Shown: piece by piece, positions 16,710 to 25,514 of the stretch
Position numbering within the stretch: position 1 is the first letter of the stretch
Layout: every line of letters begins with the position of its first letter
Translations under genes and position numbers: made by a program
The notes under the pieces: model-generated
The model's input: the letters and a program-made list of their open reading frames with translations, nothing else
The model's database searches: none
What the model was told of the DNA's origin: nothing
NCBI GenBank assembly: GCA_052168355.1
Contig: JBQLZQ010000072.1
Coordinates: 33,982-97,981, forward strand
DNA from: JBQLZQ01 sp052168355
GTDB taxonomy: Bacteria; Pseudomonadota; Alphaproteobacteria; DSM-16000; Inquilinaceae
Direction: 5' to 3'
DNA length: 64,000 bases

Positions 16710-17740
16710 GAGGCCGCATCCCCGGTGGCCACGCCCGCCTCGGCGAAGGTGGCCATGCCGTCGTGGCAGGCCAGCGCGCCGCGCAGCAGACCCAGGGCCA
16801 TGGCCGCGCCGGTCGCCTCCCCCAGCCGCATGTCGAGACGCAGCATCGGGTCCTGACCGAGATGGCGCAGCAGCCTGTCGTGCCCCGGTTCGGCCGAGCA
16901 ATGGCCGACCAGCCCATGATCGAGCGCGCCGGCACGCAGGCGGTGCAGAACGGCCGCGGCGGCGCAGCAGACATAGCCGTCGAGAAGCACCGGGATGCGG
17001 CGCAGCCGCGCCGCCAGGATGGCCCCGGCCAGGGCCGCCTGCTCCCGGCCGCCCAGGGCCTGCAGGATCCCCAGCGGGTCGCCGAGCTGGTCCCGGTGCC
17101 GGCCGAGACCGGCGTCGACGGCCGCGACCTTGCGCGCCAACCCCGCCGCGCCCAATCCGGTGCCGGGTCCCGCCCAGTCGGCCGCCGGACCGCCGAACAG
17201 GGCGGCGGCCAGGGCGGCGGCGACGGTGGTGTTGCCGATGCCCATCTCCCCCAACAGGATCAGGTCGGCCGTTTCCGGCACCGAAGCGGCGCCCCGGTTG
17301 ACCGCGTCCAGCATCTCATGTTCGGTCATCGCCGGCGCTTGCGTGAAGTCCGCCGTGGGGCGGTCGAGATCCAGGGCAACCACCCTCAGATCGGCGCCGT
17401 AGGCGCGGCAAAGCTGGTTGATCGCCGCCCCACCGGTCTCGAAGTTGCGCACCATCTGGGCCGTCACCGACGGCGGATAGGCGGCCACGCCCTGGGCACA
17501 GACACCGTGATTGCCGGCGAAGACGATGGCGTCCACCCGGTCGAGCCGGGGCCGATCCCGCCCCTGCCACGCCGCCAGCCATTGGACCACCCGTTCCAGA
17601 CGGCCCAGCGACCCCGGCGGTTTGGTCAGCGCATCCTGTCGCTTCCCAGCCCGGGCGGAGGCTTGCGCATCGGGACCGGGCAACGTGCTCAACAGGAGAC
17701 GGATATCGCCTGAGGTTTCGAGGGGAAATTCGAGAATCAT
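16706..17740 (-). CDS. cobT: Nicotinate-nucleotide--dimethylbenzimidazole phosphoribosyltransferase
   Basis: Activates 5,6-dimethylbenzimidazole to alpha-ribazole phosphate for the lower ligand of cobalamin. 344 residues, normal for CobT. It shows KPPGSLGRLE near the N-terminus, FAGNHGV and EMGIGNTTVAAAL, and the C-terminal LGEATGAAMAL with the catalytic Glu region. The ATG at 17740 is chosen because it begins just before the conserved N-terminus. It is first in a cobT-cobS unit. Together with the CobC-like phosphatase at 18735 it covers late B12 assembly, which supports the B12-dependent NrdJ encoded at 49.7 kb. Confidence 0.96.
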   Translation of the reverse strand: MILEFPLETSGDIRLLLSTLPGPDAQASARAGKRQDALTKPPGSLGRLERVVQWLAAWQGRDRPRLDRVDAIVFAGNHGVCAQGVAAYPPSVTAQMVRNFETGGAAINQLCRAYGADLRVVALDLDRPTADFTQAPAMTEHEMLDAVNRGAASVPETADLILLGEMGIGNTTVAAALAAALFGGPAADWAGPGTGLGAAGLARKVAAVDAGLGRHRDQLGDPLGILQALGGREQAALAGAILAARLRRIPVLLDGYVCCAAAAVLHRLRAGALDHGLVGHCSAEPGHDRLLRHLGQDPMLRLDMRLGEATGAAMALGLLRGALACHDGMATFAEAGVATGDAAS

Positions 17741-18098
17741 GACGATCTCTTCAACCGATGTGACAACGACACGGGTCCGTCCGGTCGGAGACCCCGGTGG
17801 GCCCGACCCTCCCCTCGCCGAGGGTGAACGGGTTCGACCGTCGACGGCCGCCCCCGCCCTTCGGCTCCCGTCCCGGTCGGGTGCCGATTCGCCTGCCATG
17901 GGTGCGTTGACGGCCGCCCGCTCATGCGATGGCTGCCTGAGATACCGGCGGCCGCGAGGAGGCCGGGAGCCGATAAACCCAGCTTTTCCCCGCGATAAGA
18001 GGCAGTCGACCGCCCTTGCGGTCGGTGCGGAGCCGGGCCGTGCCGGCCCCCGCCAAGGCTCTATTGCTACGCATGCTTATCAGTATACATTGCGCGCC
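17741..18098. promoter_or_regulatory. 358-bp divergent leader between cobT and tetR
   Basis: No supported gene. The region is G+C-rich and full of potential stems. Fragments on the + strand (GCCGCCCCCGC near 17846 and GAGATACCGGC near 17939) recall pieces of the cobalamin riboswitch core, but the order and the conserved GGGAA/GGTGAAA boxes are not right, and the strand points to tetR rather than cobT. A short A/T-richer tract at 18065-18090, containing TTATCAGTATA, is a likely promoter or operator for the TetR gene. Confidence 0.35.
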
Positions 18099-18686
18099 AT
18101 GTCGGGATCAGCGGATAGCACCAGGGCACGGATCATCAGCGCGGCCTACGAGCTCTTCTACAGCAAGGGCTTCGCCCGCGTCAGCGTTGACATGATCTCC
18201 GCCCGGGCGGAAGTCACCAAGCCCACGCTCTACTATTATTTCGAGAGCAAGGACGCCCTGGCCGCCACGGCGCTGGATGTTCGGCACAGGCGCGTGCTGG
18301 CCATCCTGGAGGAATGGGGGCTGCACCGCGCCGCGTCGGCCGAGAACCTGGTCGACATCCTGTTTACCGAGCTGTTCTCGTGGGCGTCGCAAGAGGGTTG
18401 GGCGGGGTCGGGGTTTACCCGCCTGACCTTCGAATTCCTCGACTTTCCCGGACATCCGGCACGGCAGGCGGCAAGCCGCCATAAAGCCGAAGTCGAGGAT
18501 TATCTCACCGCCAGGCTTCGCGACATCGGCGAGCCTCGCGCGCCCACGTTGGCCCGCAGCCTGGTGGTGCTTTTGGAAGGCGGCATCTCGCTGGCGCTTG
18601 TTCACGGCAATATCGGTTACATCCAGGACGCGCGATCGGCCGCCCTCGATCTGGTCCATGCCGGACGATCGCGGGATCCGGTCTGA
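18099..18686 (+). CDS. TetR/AcrR-family transcriptional regulator
   Basis: 195 residues. The N-terminal helix-turn-helix (IISAAYELFYSKGFARVSVDMISARAEVTKPTLYYYF, abbreviated by ends IISAAYELF and TLYYYF) is typical of TetR regulators. The C-terminal ligand domain has no recognised specificity. The ATG at 18099 is chosen since the preceding in-frame residues are low-complexity. It lies between divergent cobT and the CobC-like gene, so it might control either, but no operator was identified. Confidence 0.9.
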   Translation: MSGSADSTRARIISAAYELFYSKGFARVSVDMISARAEVTKPTLYYYFESKDALAATALDVRHRRVLAILEEWGLHRAASAENLVDILFTELFSWASQEGWAGSGFTRLTFEFLDFPGHPARQAASRHKAEVEDYLTARLRDIGEPRAPTLARSLVVLLEGGISLALVHGNIGYIQDARSAALDLVHAGRSRDPV

Positions 18687-18734
18687 CCGCGGCATCAGCG
18701 GGTCGGGCCCCATGCCGGTTCCAAGCGGTTTCCC

Positions 18735-19358
18735 GTGATCGATCCCCCCGCCACACCCCGTCCGCCGACCCATTTCGCCTGGGTGCGCCACGCTCCCAGC
18801 TTTCCGCCGGGCCATGTGTATGGGCGCACCGACGTGCCGGCCAGCCCGATACCGGACGACCTGGCGAAACGTGTCGTGGCGGCCATCGGTCCGCTGGATG
18901 TTCTGGTCTGCAGCCCGGCCGCACGATGCCGATCCACGATGGCCGCGCTGCGCGAAGCGGGCCGGTGGACGGCACCGGTGATCCGTCGCGCCGGGTTGCG
19001 GGAACAGGATTTTGGTGACTGGGAGGGGCTGGCGGCGGGCGACGTGCCGGATATCGGCACGCTGTCGGCCGTTGAACTCGCGCACCAACGACCGCCCGGC
19101 GGCGAGAGCTTTCAGGACGTGTTCGACCGGGTCGCGGCCGAGATCGTTTCCCTGGACGCCGCCCATGGCGGCCGGCGGATCGGGATCGTGGCCCATGCCG
19201 GGAGCATCCGCGCCGCGCTGGCGCTGGCCCTGGGCGGTTCGGCCGGGTCCGGCCTGGCGTTTGCCGTGGACCCGCTCTCCATCACCCGCATGACCGCGTT
19301 TACAGCCGGCCAATGGCGGATCGATACGGTCAACGCGAAGGCCTTCAAGCAAATGTGA
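18735..19358 (+). CDS. cobC: Histidine phosphatase family protein, probable alpha-ribazole phosphatase
   Basis: 207 residues of the phosphoglycerate-mutase-like superfamily: WVRHAP supplies the catalytic Arg-His and IGIVAHAGSIRAAL the second catalytic His. PGHVYGRTDVPAS, SPAARCRSTMAAL and FGDWEG also match CobC-like alpha-ribazole-5'-phosphate phosphatases. Vicinity to cobS and cobT (1 kb away, opposite strand) supports a role in nucleotide-loop assembly. A general histidine phosphatase cannot be excluded. Confidence 0.75.
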   Translation: MIDPPATPRPPTHFAWVRHAPSFPPGHVYGRTDVPASPIPDDLAKRVVAAIGPLDVLVCSPAARCRSTMAALREAGRWTAPVIRRAGLREQDFGDWEGLAAGDVPDIGTLSAVELAHQRPPGGESFQDVFDRVAAEIVSLDAAHGGRRIGIVAHAGSIRAALALALGGSAGSGLAFAVDPLSITRMTAFTAGQWRIDTVNAKAFKQM

Positions 19359-19429
19359 CCGATCCGGTCGGTATTGCCCTCTCCCGTTCGTCTACAGTAG
19401 AGAAACCCCGGACCAGGGAGGGATCCGCG

Positions 19430-19801
19430 ATGCTGTATACGCTGCTGATCTACCATGCCGAGCAGGAGTACGATCAACATTCCGAGGAAACCCGGGAGAC
19501 CATCCTGGCCGGCCATCGCCGGGTGCAGGAGGCGACCAAGAAGGCCGGCGCCTTTGTGCTGGGCAACCGGCTGATGCCGACCGGCGCGGCCACCACCATC
19601 CGATACAACGGCACCGGCCCGGCGGTGCTGGACGGGCCGTTCGCCGAGACCAAGGAGCAGTTGGCCGGGCTGTACGTCCTGGAGTGCGCCGACCTGGATG
19701 AGGCGATCGCCTATGCCAAGACGATCCATCATGCCGACACCAGCGTCATCGAAATCCGACCCGTCGCCTATTACGAGGGGCCGGGCGCCGCCGCGGGCTG
19801 A
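19430..19801 (+). CDS. YCII-related DGPF-domain protein
   Basis: 123 residues. LLIYHAEQEY at the N-terminus, GNRLMPTGAATTIR and the DGPF-type motif LDGPFAETKEQLAGLYVLEC identify the DGPF/YCII family. These are small dimeric proteins of unclear biochemical role, typically encoded next to ECF42 sigma factors. The ATG at 19430 follows AGGGAGGGATCC. The ECF gene starts six bases after its stop, so the two are one operon. Confidence 0.92.
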   Translation: MLYTLLIYHAEQEYDQHSEETRETILAGHRRVQEATKKAGAFVLGNRLMPTGAATTIRYNGTGPAVLDGPFAETKEQLAGLYVLECADLDEAIAYAKTIHHADTSVIEIRPVAYYEGPGAAAG

Positions 19802-19807
19802 CCGACG

Positions 19808-21034
19808 ATGGAGGCCCTGGCCAGCCGGCTGCAGGCGGCCTGTCCGGTTGCCCTGGCGACGTTGATCCGCCTGCTGGGCGACATCGACGCGGCCGAGGAC
19901 GCGCTGCAGGAAGCCACGGCGCGGGCTCTGGCCACGTGGCCCCATCGCGGCATGCCCGAAAACCCGTCGGCCTGGCTGATCGCCACCGCCCGCAACCACA
20001 CCGTCGACCTGCACCGCCGCCGCGCCATGGAGGCACGCCATCTGCGGGCGCTGGCGCCGCTGGAGATGCCGTCGGCACCGCCGCCGGATATCGACACGGA
20101 GGGGGGCGCCCTGCAGGACGATCTGCTGCGGCTGATCTTCACCTGCTGCCACCCCGCCCTTTCGGTGGAGGCGCAGATCGCGCTGACCCTCAAGACGGTG
20201 GCCGGACTGTCGGTGGACGATATCGCCCGCGCCTTCCTGACCGCGCCGCGCGCCATGGAACAGCGCCTGACCCGGGCCAAGCGAAAGATCCGCGACGCCG
20301 GCATCCCCTACCGGGTGCCCGGCGACCAGGACCTGGCACAACGGCTCGAGGCGGTTCTGGCTGTCGTCTATCTGATCTTCAATGCCGGCTACAACGCCTC
20401 GGCCGGGCCGGACCTCATCCGCACCGATCTGTGCGAACAGGCGATCCGGCTGGGGCGGACGGTCGGCCGGCTGTTCCGGGCGGAACCGGAGGTGACGGGA
20501 CTTTTGGCGCTGATGCTGCTGCAGCATTCGCGGCGCCGGGCCCGGCTGGACGGCGATCGACGGATCGTGCCGCTGGACCGCCAGGACCGGCAACTATGGG
20601 ACCAGCCCCAGATCGACGAGGGCCGGGTGCTGGTGGAAAAGGCGCTGCGGCGGGGCCGGCCCGGGCCCTATCAGATCCAGGCCGCCATCGCCGCCCTCCA
20701 TTGCCAGGCGCGGCGGGCCGAGGACACCGATTGGCCCCAGATCGCCGAACTCTACCGGCTGCTGGAGACGCACCAGCCATCGCCGATCGTCGTTCTCAAC
20801 CGTGGCGTCGCCGTGGGCCGGGCCGAAGGCCCCCGCGCCGGCCTGGCCCTTCTGGCCCGCATCGCGCCGCTGCCGGAGATCCAGCGCTATCACCATTTTC
20901 ACGCCGCCCAGGGGGCGATGCTGGCCGAGGACGGTCAGCGGGACGCCGCGGTCGCCGCCTTTTCCCGCGCCTTGGCGTTAACCGACAGTCCCGTCGAACG
21001 CGGCTATCTGCGCCAGCGGATGGACACCGTCTGA
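19808..21034 (+). CDS. ECF42-type RNA polymerase sigma factor with long C-terminal extension
   Basis: 408 residues, twice the usual ECF size. Region 2 is at about 10-75 (LIRLLGDIDAAEDALQEATARAL, WLIATARNHTVDLHRR), region 4 at about 115-165 (LTLKTVAGLSVDDIARAFLTAPRAMEQRLTRAK by ends), and a conserved helical extension of about 230 residues (VYLIFNAGYNAS, LLLQHSRRRARLD, GPYQIQAAIAALH) follows. Extension plus an adjacent DGPF gene are the hallmarks of the ECF42 group, which has no classical anti-sigma factor; the extension is thought to control activity. Targets usually include the neighbouring DGPF gene. Confidence 0.93.
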   Translation: MEALASRLQAACPVALATLIRLLGDIDAAEDALQEATARALATWPHRGMPENPSAWLIATARNHTVDLHRRRAMEARHLRALAPLEMPSAPPPDIDTEGGALQDDLLRLIFTCCHPALSVEAQIALTLKTVAGLSVDDIARAFLTAPRAMEQRLTRAKRKIRDAGIPYRVPGDQDLAQRLEAVLAVVYLIFNAGYNASAGPDLIRTDLCEQAIRLGRTVGRLFRAEPEVTGLLALMLLQHSRRRARLDGDRRIVPLDRQDRQLWDQPQIDEGRVLVEKALRRGRPGPYQIQAAIAALHCQARRAEDTDWPQIAELYRLLETHQPSPIVVLNRGVAVGRAEGPRAGLALLARIAPLPEIQRYHHFHAAQGAMLAEDGQRDAAVAAFSRALALTDSPVERGYLRQRMDTV

Positions 21035-21151
21035 AAGAAATGCGGGGACCCATGTCGGATCGCCGCACCTTCGTTCGTCTAACCGGTACGGGTTAGAGAT
21101 CTGGCGGAAGATCCGCCGGGGCCCGACAACAAACAACGGGAGACAGAGACA

Positions 21152-21544
21152 ATGAGCGACGCCTTTCATACCCATGGCGCGTTGAGCTGGTGCGAGCTTC
21201 TGACCGATGACGTGGCCAAGGCCAAGGCCTTCTATACCGACGTCATCGGCTGGCAGGCCGAGGACATGGATATGGCCGACAGCGGTGTCTACACGGTGCT
21301 GAAAGCCAACGGAGCGCCCGTGGGTGGGATCATGAAGACACCGCCCCAGGCCGGCGGCCCGCCCCGCTGGACCACCTACATCACCGTCGACGACGTCGAC
21401 GGCCGTTTGACCAAGGCCGAGAAGGCCGGGGGGACAATCCTGTCGCCGGCCTTTTCGGTACCCGGTGTCGGCCGCATGGCCACCGTTGCCGACCCGACCG
21501 GCGCCGTCCTGAATTTCATCACCTACGAACCCAAGGACGGCTAG
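21152..21544 (+). CDS. VOC-superfamily (glyoxalase-like) protein
   Basis: 130 residues. Two beta-alpha-beta-beta-beta units: LSWCELLTDDVAKAKAFYTDVIGW and TTYITVDDVDGRLTKAEKAGGTIL, ending DPTGAVLNFITYEP. The fold is that of glyoxalase/extradiol enzymes; the HFxxxD-like second strand and putative metal residues are incomplete, so no reaction is assigned. It starts 117 bp after the ECF42 gene and may be part of its regulon. Its TAG stop codon is embedded in a palindromic repeat. Confidence 0.88.
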   Translation: MSDAFHTHGALSWCELLTDDVAKAKAFYTDVIGWQAEDMDMADSGVYTVLKANGAPVGGIMKTPPQAGGPPRWTTYITVDDVDGRLTKAEKAGGTILSPAFSVPGVGRMATVADPTGAVLNFITYEPKDG

Positions 21545-21602
21545 AGCGCGATCGCCTTGGGTGGAAGCGGGTCCGCTTCCACCAATGACGATCGCGCTCT
21601 AG
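21541..21602. repeat. 62-bp palindromic repeat, copy 1
   Basis: Begins CTAGAGCGCGATCG and ends CGATCGCGCTCTAG, with an inner perfect pair GTGGAAGCGG/CCGCTTCCAC around GT. A six-base internal segment (CCTTGG against CAATGA) is imperfectly paired. A near-identical copy lies at 63890-63951. The first TAG is the stop codon of the preceding VOC gene. It sits between convergent genes, so it could also act as a bidirectional transcription stop, although T-runs are absent. Confidence 0.9.
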
Positions 21603-21638
21603 CGGCCAAAACCCCATTCGGCGAAGGGGGCCGCGCCG

Positions 21639-22764
21639 TCAGGTTTCGGCCGGCGCCCCTTCCCGCTCCTTCAGGCGGGCGGCCAGCGCGCCTTCCAGGA
21701 AGGGGTCGAGATTGCCGTCCAGCACCCCCTGGGCGTTGCCGGTCTCCACGCCCGTGCGCAGATCCTTGACCATCTGATAGGGCTGCAGCACATAGCTGCG
21801 GATCTGGTGACCCCAGCCGATGTCGGTCTTGGCGTCCGCCTCGGCCTGGGCCGCTTCTTCCCGCTTCCTGAGCTCGGCCTCGTAAAGCCGCGCGCGCAGC
21901 ATGTCGAAAGCCTGGGCCCGGTTTCGGTGCTGGGACCGGTCGTTCTGGCACTGGACGACGATCCCGGTCGGCAGATGGGTGATGCGGATGGCGCTGTCGG
22001 TCTTGTTGACGTGCTGTCCGCCGGCCCCGGAGGCGCGATAGGTGTCGATGCGCAGGTCCTTGTCCTCGACCTGGATATCGATGCTGTCGTCGATCACCGG
22101 CGATACCGCGACGGAGGCAAAGCTGGTGTGCCGGCGCGCCTGGCTGTCGAACGGGCTGATCCGCACCAGGCGATGGACCCCGGCCTCGGTCTTCAGCCAG
22201 CCATAGGCGTTGTCGCCCTTGATCAGCACCGTCGCCGACTTGATCCCCGCTTCCTCGCCGGCGGATTCCTCCAGCCACTCGGTTTTGAAGCCGCGCTGGC
22301 CGGCCCACCTCACGTACATCCGCAACAGAATCTCGGCCCAGTCCTGAGCCTCCGTCCCGCCGGCCCCGGCATTGACCTCGAGGTAGCAATCGTTGGCGTC
22401 GGCCTCGCCCGACAGCATGCTTTCAAGCTGCCGCTTGGCGATGCGGTCGGCGACGGCGGTCAGGGCGGCCTCGGCCTCGGCCGTCACGGCCGCATCCTCT
22501 TCCGCCTCCGCCAGTTCCAGCAGTTCGACGGAATCGTCCAGATCGCGGGCCAGGTCCCGGCAGGCCGTCAGCCCGTCATCCAGACGGGTCCGTTCGCGCA
22601 TCAAGTCCTGGGCCCGGGCGGGATCGTCCCACAGGCCGGGATCCTCGGCGATGCTGTTCAGCTCGTCCAGGCGCCGGATGCTGTTGTCCCAGTCAAAGAG
22701 ACCTCCTCAGCAGCGCCAACGACTGCTTTGCGCCGTCGACGACCGCTTGTGTTTCGGCGCGCAT
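21639..22764 (-). CDS. prfB: Peptide chain release factor 2 with programmed +1 frameshift
   Basis: Terminates translation at UGA and UAA. The main frame (22694-21639, 351 codons) carries SPF (anticodon-like tripeptide, in VRISPFDSQARR) and GGQ (in RASGAGGQHVNKTDSA). It lacks a start codon of its own in the proper place. A short upstream frame starts at ATG 22764, encodes 23 residues ending LLRRSL and hits an in-frame TGA at 22695-22693. The slip site is CTT TGA C, preceded by AGGAGG three bases upstream of CTT, the spacing known from prfB of E. coli. A +1 shift at CTT joins the frames to give about 374 residues. This is the classic RF2 autoregulatory frameshift. Confidence 0.95.
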
Positions 22765-22826
22765 GATGATGCTCCCCAGCGATATGGATAAGATAGCGAT
22801 GCCTGGATGTAGGCGACCGGGGGCGG

Positions 22827-25298
22827 CTAGTAAAGTCCGCCGATGCCGGAGCCGGCGGCCGGGCTGTCCGGCTGGCCGAACGCCGCCGTTCCCGGGTCGT
22901 CGGCGATGACGCCACGCGATACGCGGGTCGGCTCGGTTCCCGGGCGATAGGCTTCCCAGATGCCGGGCTGGCCAGGCGGCGCCAAAAGGCCGGTGCCATG
23001 GTCGATGCGCACCAGGCTGACGCCCCGCGGGATCCGGAACGGCGGCACCGCCTCCCCTTCCAGGGCCTCGGCCATGAAGGCGCCGAAGATGGGGACGGCG
23101 GCGCTGCTGCCCGTTTCACGGTCGCCCAGGGTGCGCGGGTTGTCGAAGCCGACAAAAACGCCGACCGCCAGATCGGGGGTAAAGCCCATGAACCAGGCGT
23201 CGAAATAATCGTTGGTGGTCCCGGTCTTGCCGGCCAAGGGCACGCCCAGCGCCGCCAGCCGGCGGGCGGTCCCCCGCTGCACCACGCCTTCCAGCATGGA
23301 CACCATTTGGTAGGTGGGGATCGGATCGGCGATCCGCTTGCGCGTGTCGGGCGGTTCGGGCGTTTCCTGGCCGGCCCATTCGACGTTCTCGCACGACGGG
23401 CAGGGCCGCTGATCGCGGCTGTAGATGGTCTCCCCCGTGCGGTCCTGGATGCGGTCGATAAAGCTTGGGCTGACCTCCAGCCCGCCATTGACCAGCATGG
23501 CGTAGGCCGTGGTCAATTGCAGTGGCGTGGTCTCGCCGGCCCCCAATGCCATGGAATAGAGCAGCGGCATGCTGTCCATGATGCCGAAGCGTTGCGCCAC
23601 CTCGCGCACCGGTTCCAGCCCGATCTGCTGCAGCAGGCGGATGGTCATCAGGTTGCGCGATTTCTCGATCCCCGTGCGCATTGGCGTCGGCCCAAGGAAG
23701 TCTTCCGAATAGTTGGACGGCCGCCACAGACCGAGACCCGCACCCTGGTCGATGGCCAGCGGCGAGTCGAGCAGGACGGTGCTGGGGGTGTAGCCACTTT
23801 CCAGCCCGGCCAGATAGACGAACGGCTTGAACGCGCTGCCGGGCTGCCGGGCCGCCTGGGTCGCCCGGTTGAACTCGCTCATCTCGAAGCTGTAGCCGCC
23901 CGCCACCGCCCTGACCCGGCCGGTATGGGGGTCCATCGCCACCACGGCGCCCTGCACCGCCGGAATCTGGCGCAGCCCGTACAGCGGCGCCGGTCGGTCG
24001 CCGTCCCCGCCATCCGCCTCGCCGGTCTGCTGAACGCCGTCGGCAACGGCGTCGTCATACAGCGGCTCCGCCAGGATCACGTCGCCCAGCGCCAGCACGT
24101 CGGTCATGGCGTCCACGGCGGGCCCCAAACGCTGCCCGGGGCGCCAGGGCCTGGCCCAGATGACGTCCTCCAGGGCGATCCGGCCGCGCCGTCGGTCGCT
24201 GAGACCGATCAGCGCCTCGCCGGCATCGACTTCCAGCACCACCGCCAACTGCCAAGCGCCGGAACCGGCCGGTCGGGCGATCTCGCCCAGCCGTCGGGGC
24301 CAGTCGTCGAAATTGTCGAAGGTGGCGATGGGCCCCCGCCAGCCGTGGCGGCGGTCATAGGCGATCAACCCGTCCCTCAGCACCCGCTCGGCGATCTCCT
24401 GAAGATCCGGGTCGACGGTGGTTCGGACCGACAGGCCGCCCGCATAGAGCGCGTCGTCCCCGTAGATCTGTTGCAGCTCGCGGCGCACCTCTTCCGCGAA
24501 ATAGTCGGCCGTCACCCGCTCGGTCGTGCTGCGGCCCCGCACCTCGAGCGGCTGGGACCCGGCTTCGCGCTGTTCGGCCGTGGTGATCACGCCGTCATCG
24601 GCCATCCGCTGCAGCACATAACCGCGCCGGGCGATCGCCGCGTCGCGCCGAAAGACGGGGTGATAATTGTTGGGCGCCTTCGGTAGACCGGCCAGATAGG
24701 CGGTTTCGGCCAGCGTCAGCTCCGTCAGGGGTTTGTCGAAGAAGTTCAGCGCCGCCGACGCCACCCCGTACGACCCGCGCCCGAGATAGATCTGGTTGAG
24801 GTACAACTCGAGGATCTGGTCCTTCGAGAAGGTCCGTTCGATCCGCAACGCCAGAAGCTGTTCGCGGATCTTACGCTCGAACGACACATCGTTGGTGAGC
24901 AGGAAGTTCTTGGCCACCTGCTGGGTAATGGTCGATGCGCCCACCAGCCGCCGGTCGGACCCCAGATTGCGAAGATTGGTGACGATGGCCCGCCCGATGC
25001 CGACGAAATCGATCCCGTGATGTTGGTAGTAATTCTGATCTTCGGCCGACACGAAGGCCTGGATCACCTGATCCGGTATCGCCTCGATCGGGACGAACAG
25101 GCGATTTTCGAACGCGTATTCGGCCATCAGGCGGCCGTCCGCCGCGTGCAGGCGGGTGGTTATGGGGGGTTCGTAGACGGCAAGCTGGGAGTAATCCGGC
25201 AGGTCGCGGCTGAAATAGCTCAACGCCAGGAATGCAGCCGCGCCGCCCAGAACCGCCAGGAACGCCACCGAGGAGAGGATCCAGCCGACAAACCGCAT
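22827..25298 (-). CDS. mrcA: Penicillin-binding protein 1A (bifunctional transglycosylase/transpeptidase)
   Basis: 823 residues, class A PBP. An N-terminal membrane anchor (about 5-30) is followed by the GT51 glycosyltransferase with SAEDQNYYQHHGID (catalytic Glu), GASTITQQVAKN and KIREQLLALRIE, an OB-like insert (about 320-440), and the transpeptidase with the serine in PGSAFKPF (about S485), the KSRN motif and KTGTTND (about 690). It polymerises and crosslinks peptidoglycan at the inner membrane. It lies 62 bp upstream of prfB on the same strand and 216 bp downstream of an amidase gene, so a cell-wall grouping is clear. Confidence 0.96.
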   Translation of the reverse strand: MRFVGWILSSVAFLAVLGGAAAFLALSYFSRDLPDYSQLAVYEPPITTRLHAADGRLMAEYAFENRLFVPIEAIPDQVIQAFVSAEDQNYYQHHGIDFVGIGRAIVTNLRNLGSDRRLVGASTITQQVAKNFLLTNDVSFERKIREQLLALRIERTFSKDQILELYLNQIYLGRGSYGVASAALNFFDKPLTELTLAETAYLAGLPKAPNNYHPVFRRDAAIARRGYVLQRMADDGVITTAEQREAGSQPLEVRGRSTTERVTADYFAEEVRRELQQIYGDDALYAGGLSVRTTVDPDLQEIAERVLRDGLIAYDRRHGWRGPIATFDNFDDWPRRLGEIARPAGSGAWQLAVVLEVDAGEALIGLSDRRRGRIALEDVIWARPWRPGQRLGPAVDAMTDVLALGDVILAEPLYDDAVADGVQQTGEADGGDGDRPAPLYGLRQIPAVQGAVVAMDPHTGRVRAVAGGYSFEMSEFNRATQAARQPGSAFKPFVYLAGLESGYTPSTVLLDSPLAIDQGAGLGLWRPSNYSEDFLGPTPMRTGIEKSRNLMTIRLLQQIGLEPVREVAQRFGIMDSMPLLYSMALGAGETTPLQLTTAYAMLVNGGLEVSPSFIDRIQDRTGETIYSRDQRPCPSCENVEWAGQETPEPPDTRKRIADPIPTYQMVSMLEGVVQRGTARRLAALGVPLAGKTGTTNDYFDAWFMGFTPDLAVGVFVGFDNPRTLGDRETGSSAAVPIFGAFMAEALEGEAVPPFRIPRGVSLVRIDHGTGLLAPPGQPGIWEAYRPGTEPTRVSRGVIADDPGTAAFGQPDSPAAGSGIGGLY

Positions 25299-25514
25299 CA
25301 GTTTCCGTACGTCCGGCCTTGGCGAGGGCGATCGGGCGCCGAGGCCGCGCCGGCTGCCCTTATCGAGGGAAGAGGTAGCATCTCATAGTCTGCCGGCAAA
25401 ACCTGCATAAATTACTAACAAATCCTAACCGCACCCAACCGCGTCGGACCTTGAAACACTGCCGCCCAATTATGGCCGGCCCATGGCCGCCGGCGCCCCG
25501 CCCACGCTCACGCG

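Noticed and set aside
17790..17960. Cobalamin riboswitch in the cobT/tetR interval
   Set aside because: Only fragments (CCGCCCCCGC, AGATACCGGC) resemble it, on the + strand and without the conserved GGGAA and GGTGAAA boxes in the right order. A G+C-rich sequence gives such matches by chance. A covariance model search would decide.
21085..21115. Terminator or operator between the ECF42 and VOC genes
   Set aside because: Short inverted repeats (CTAACC/GGTTAG and GGCGGA/TCCGCC) exist, but they are only six bases long without a T-run, so not reported as a feature.
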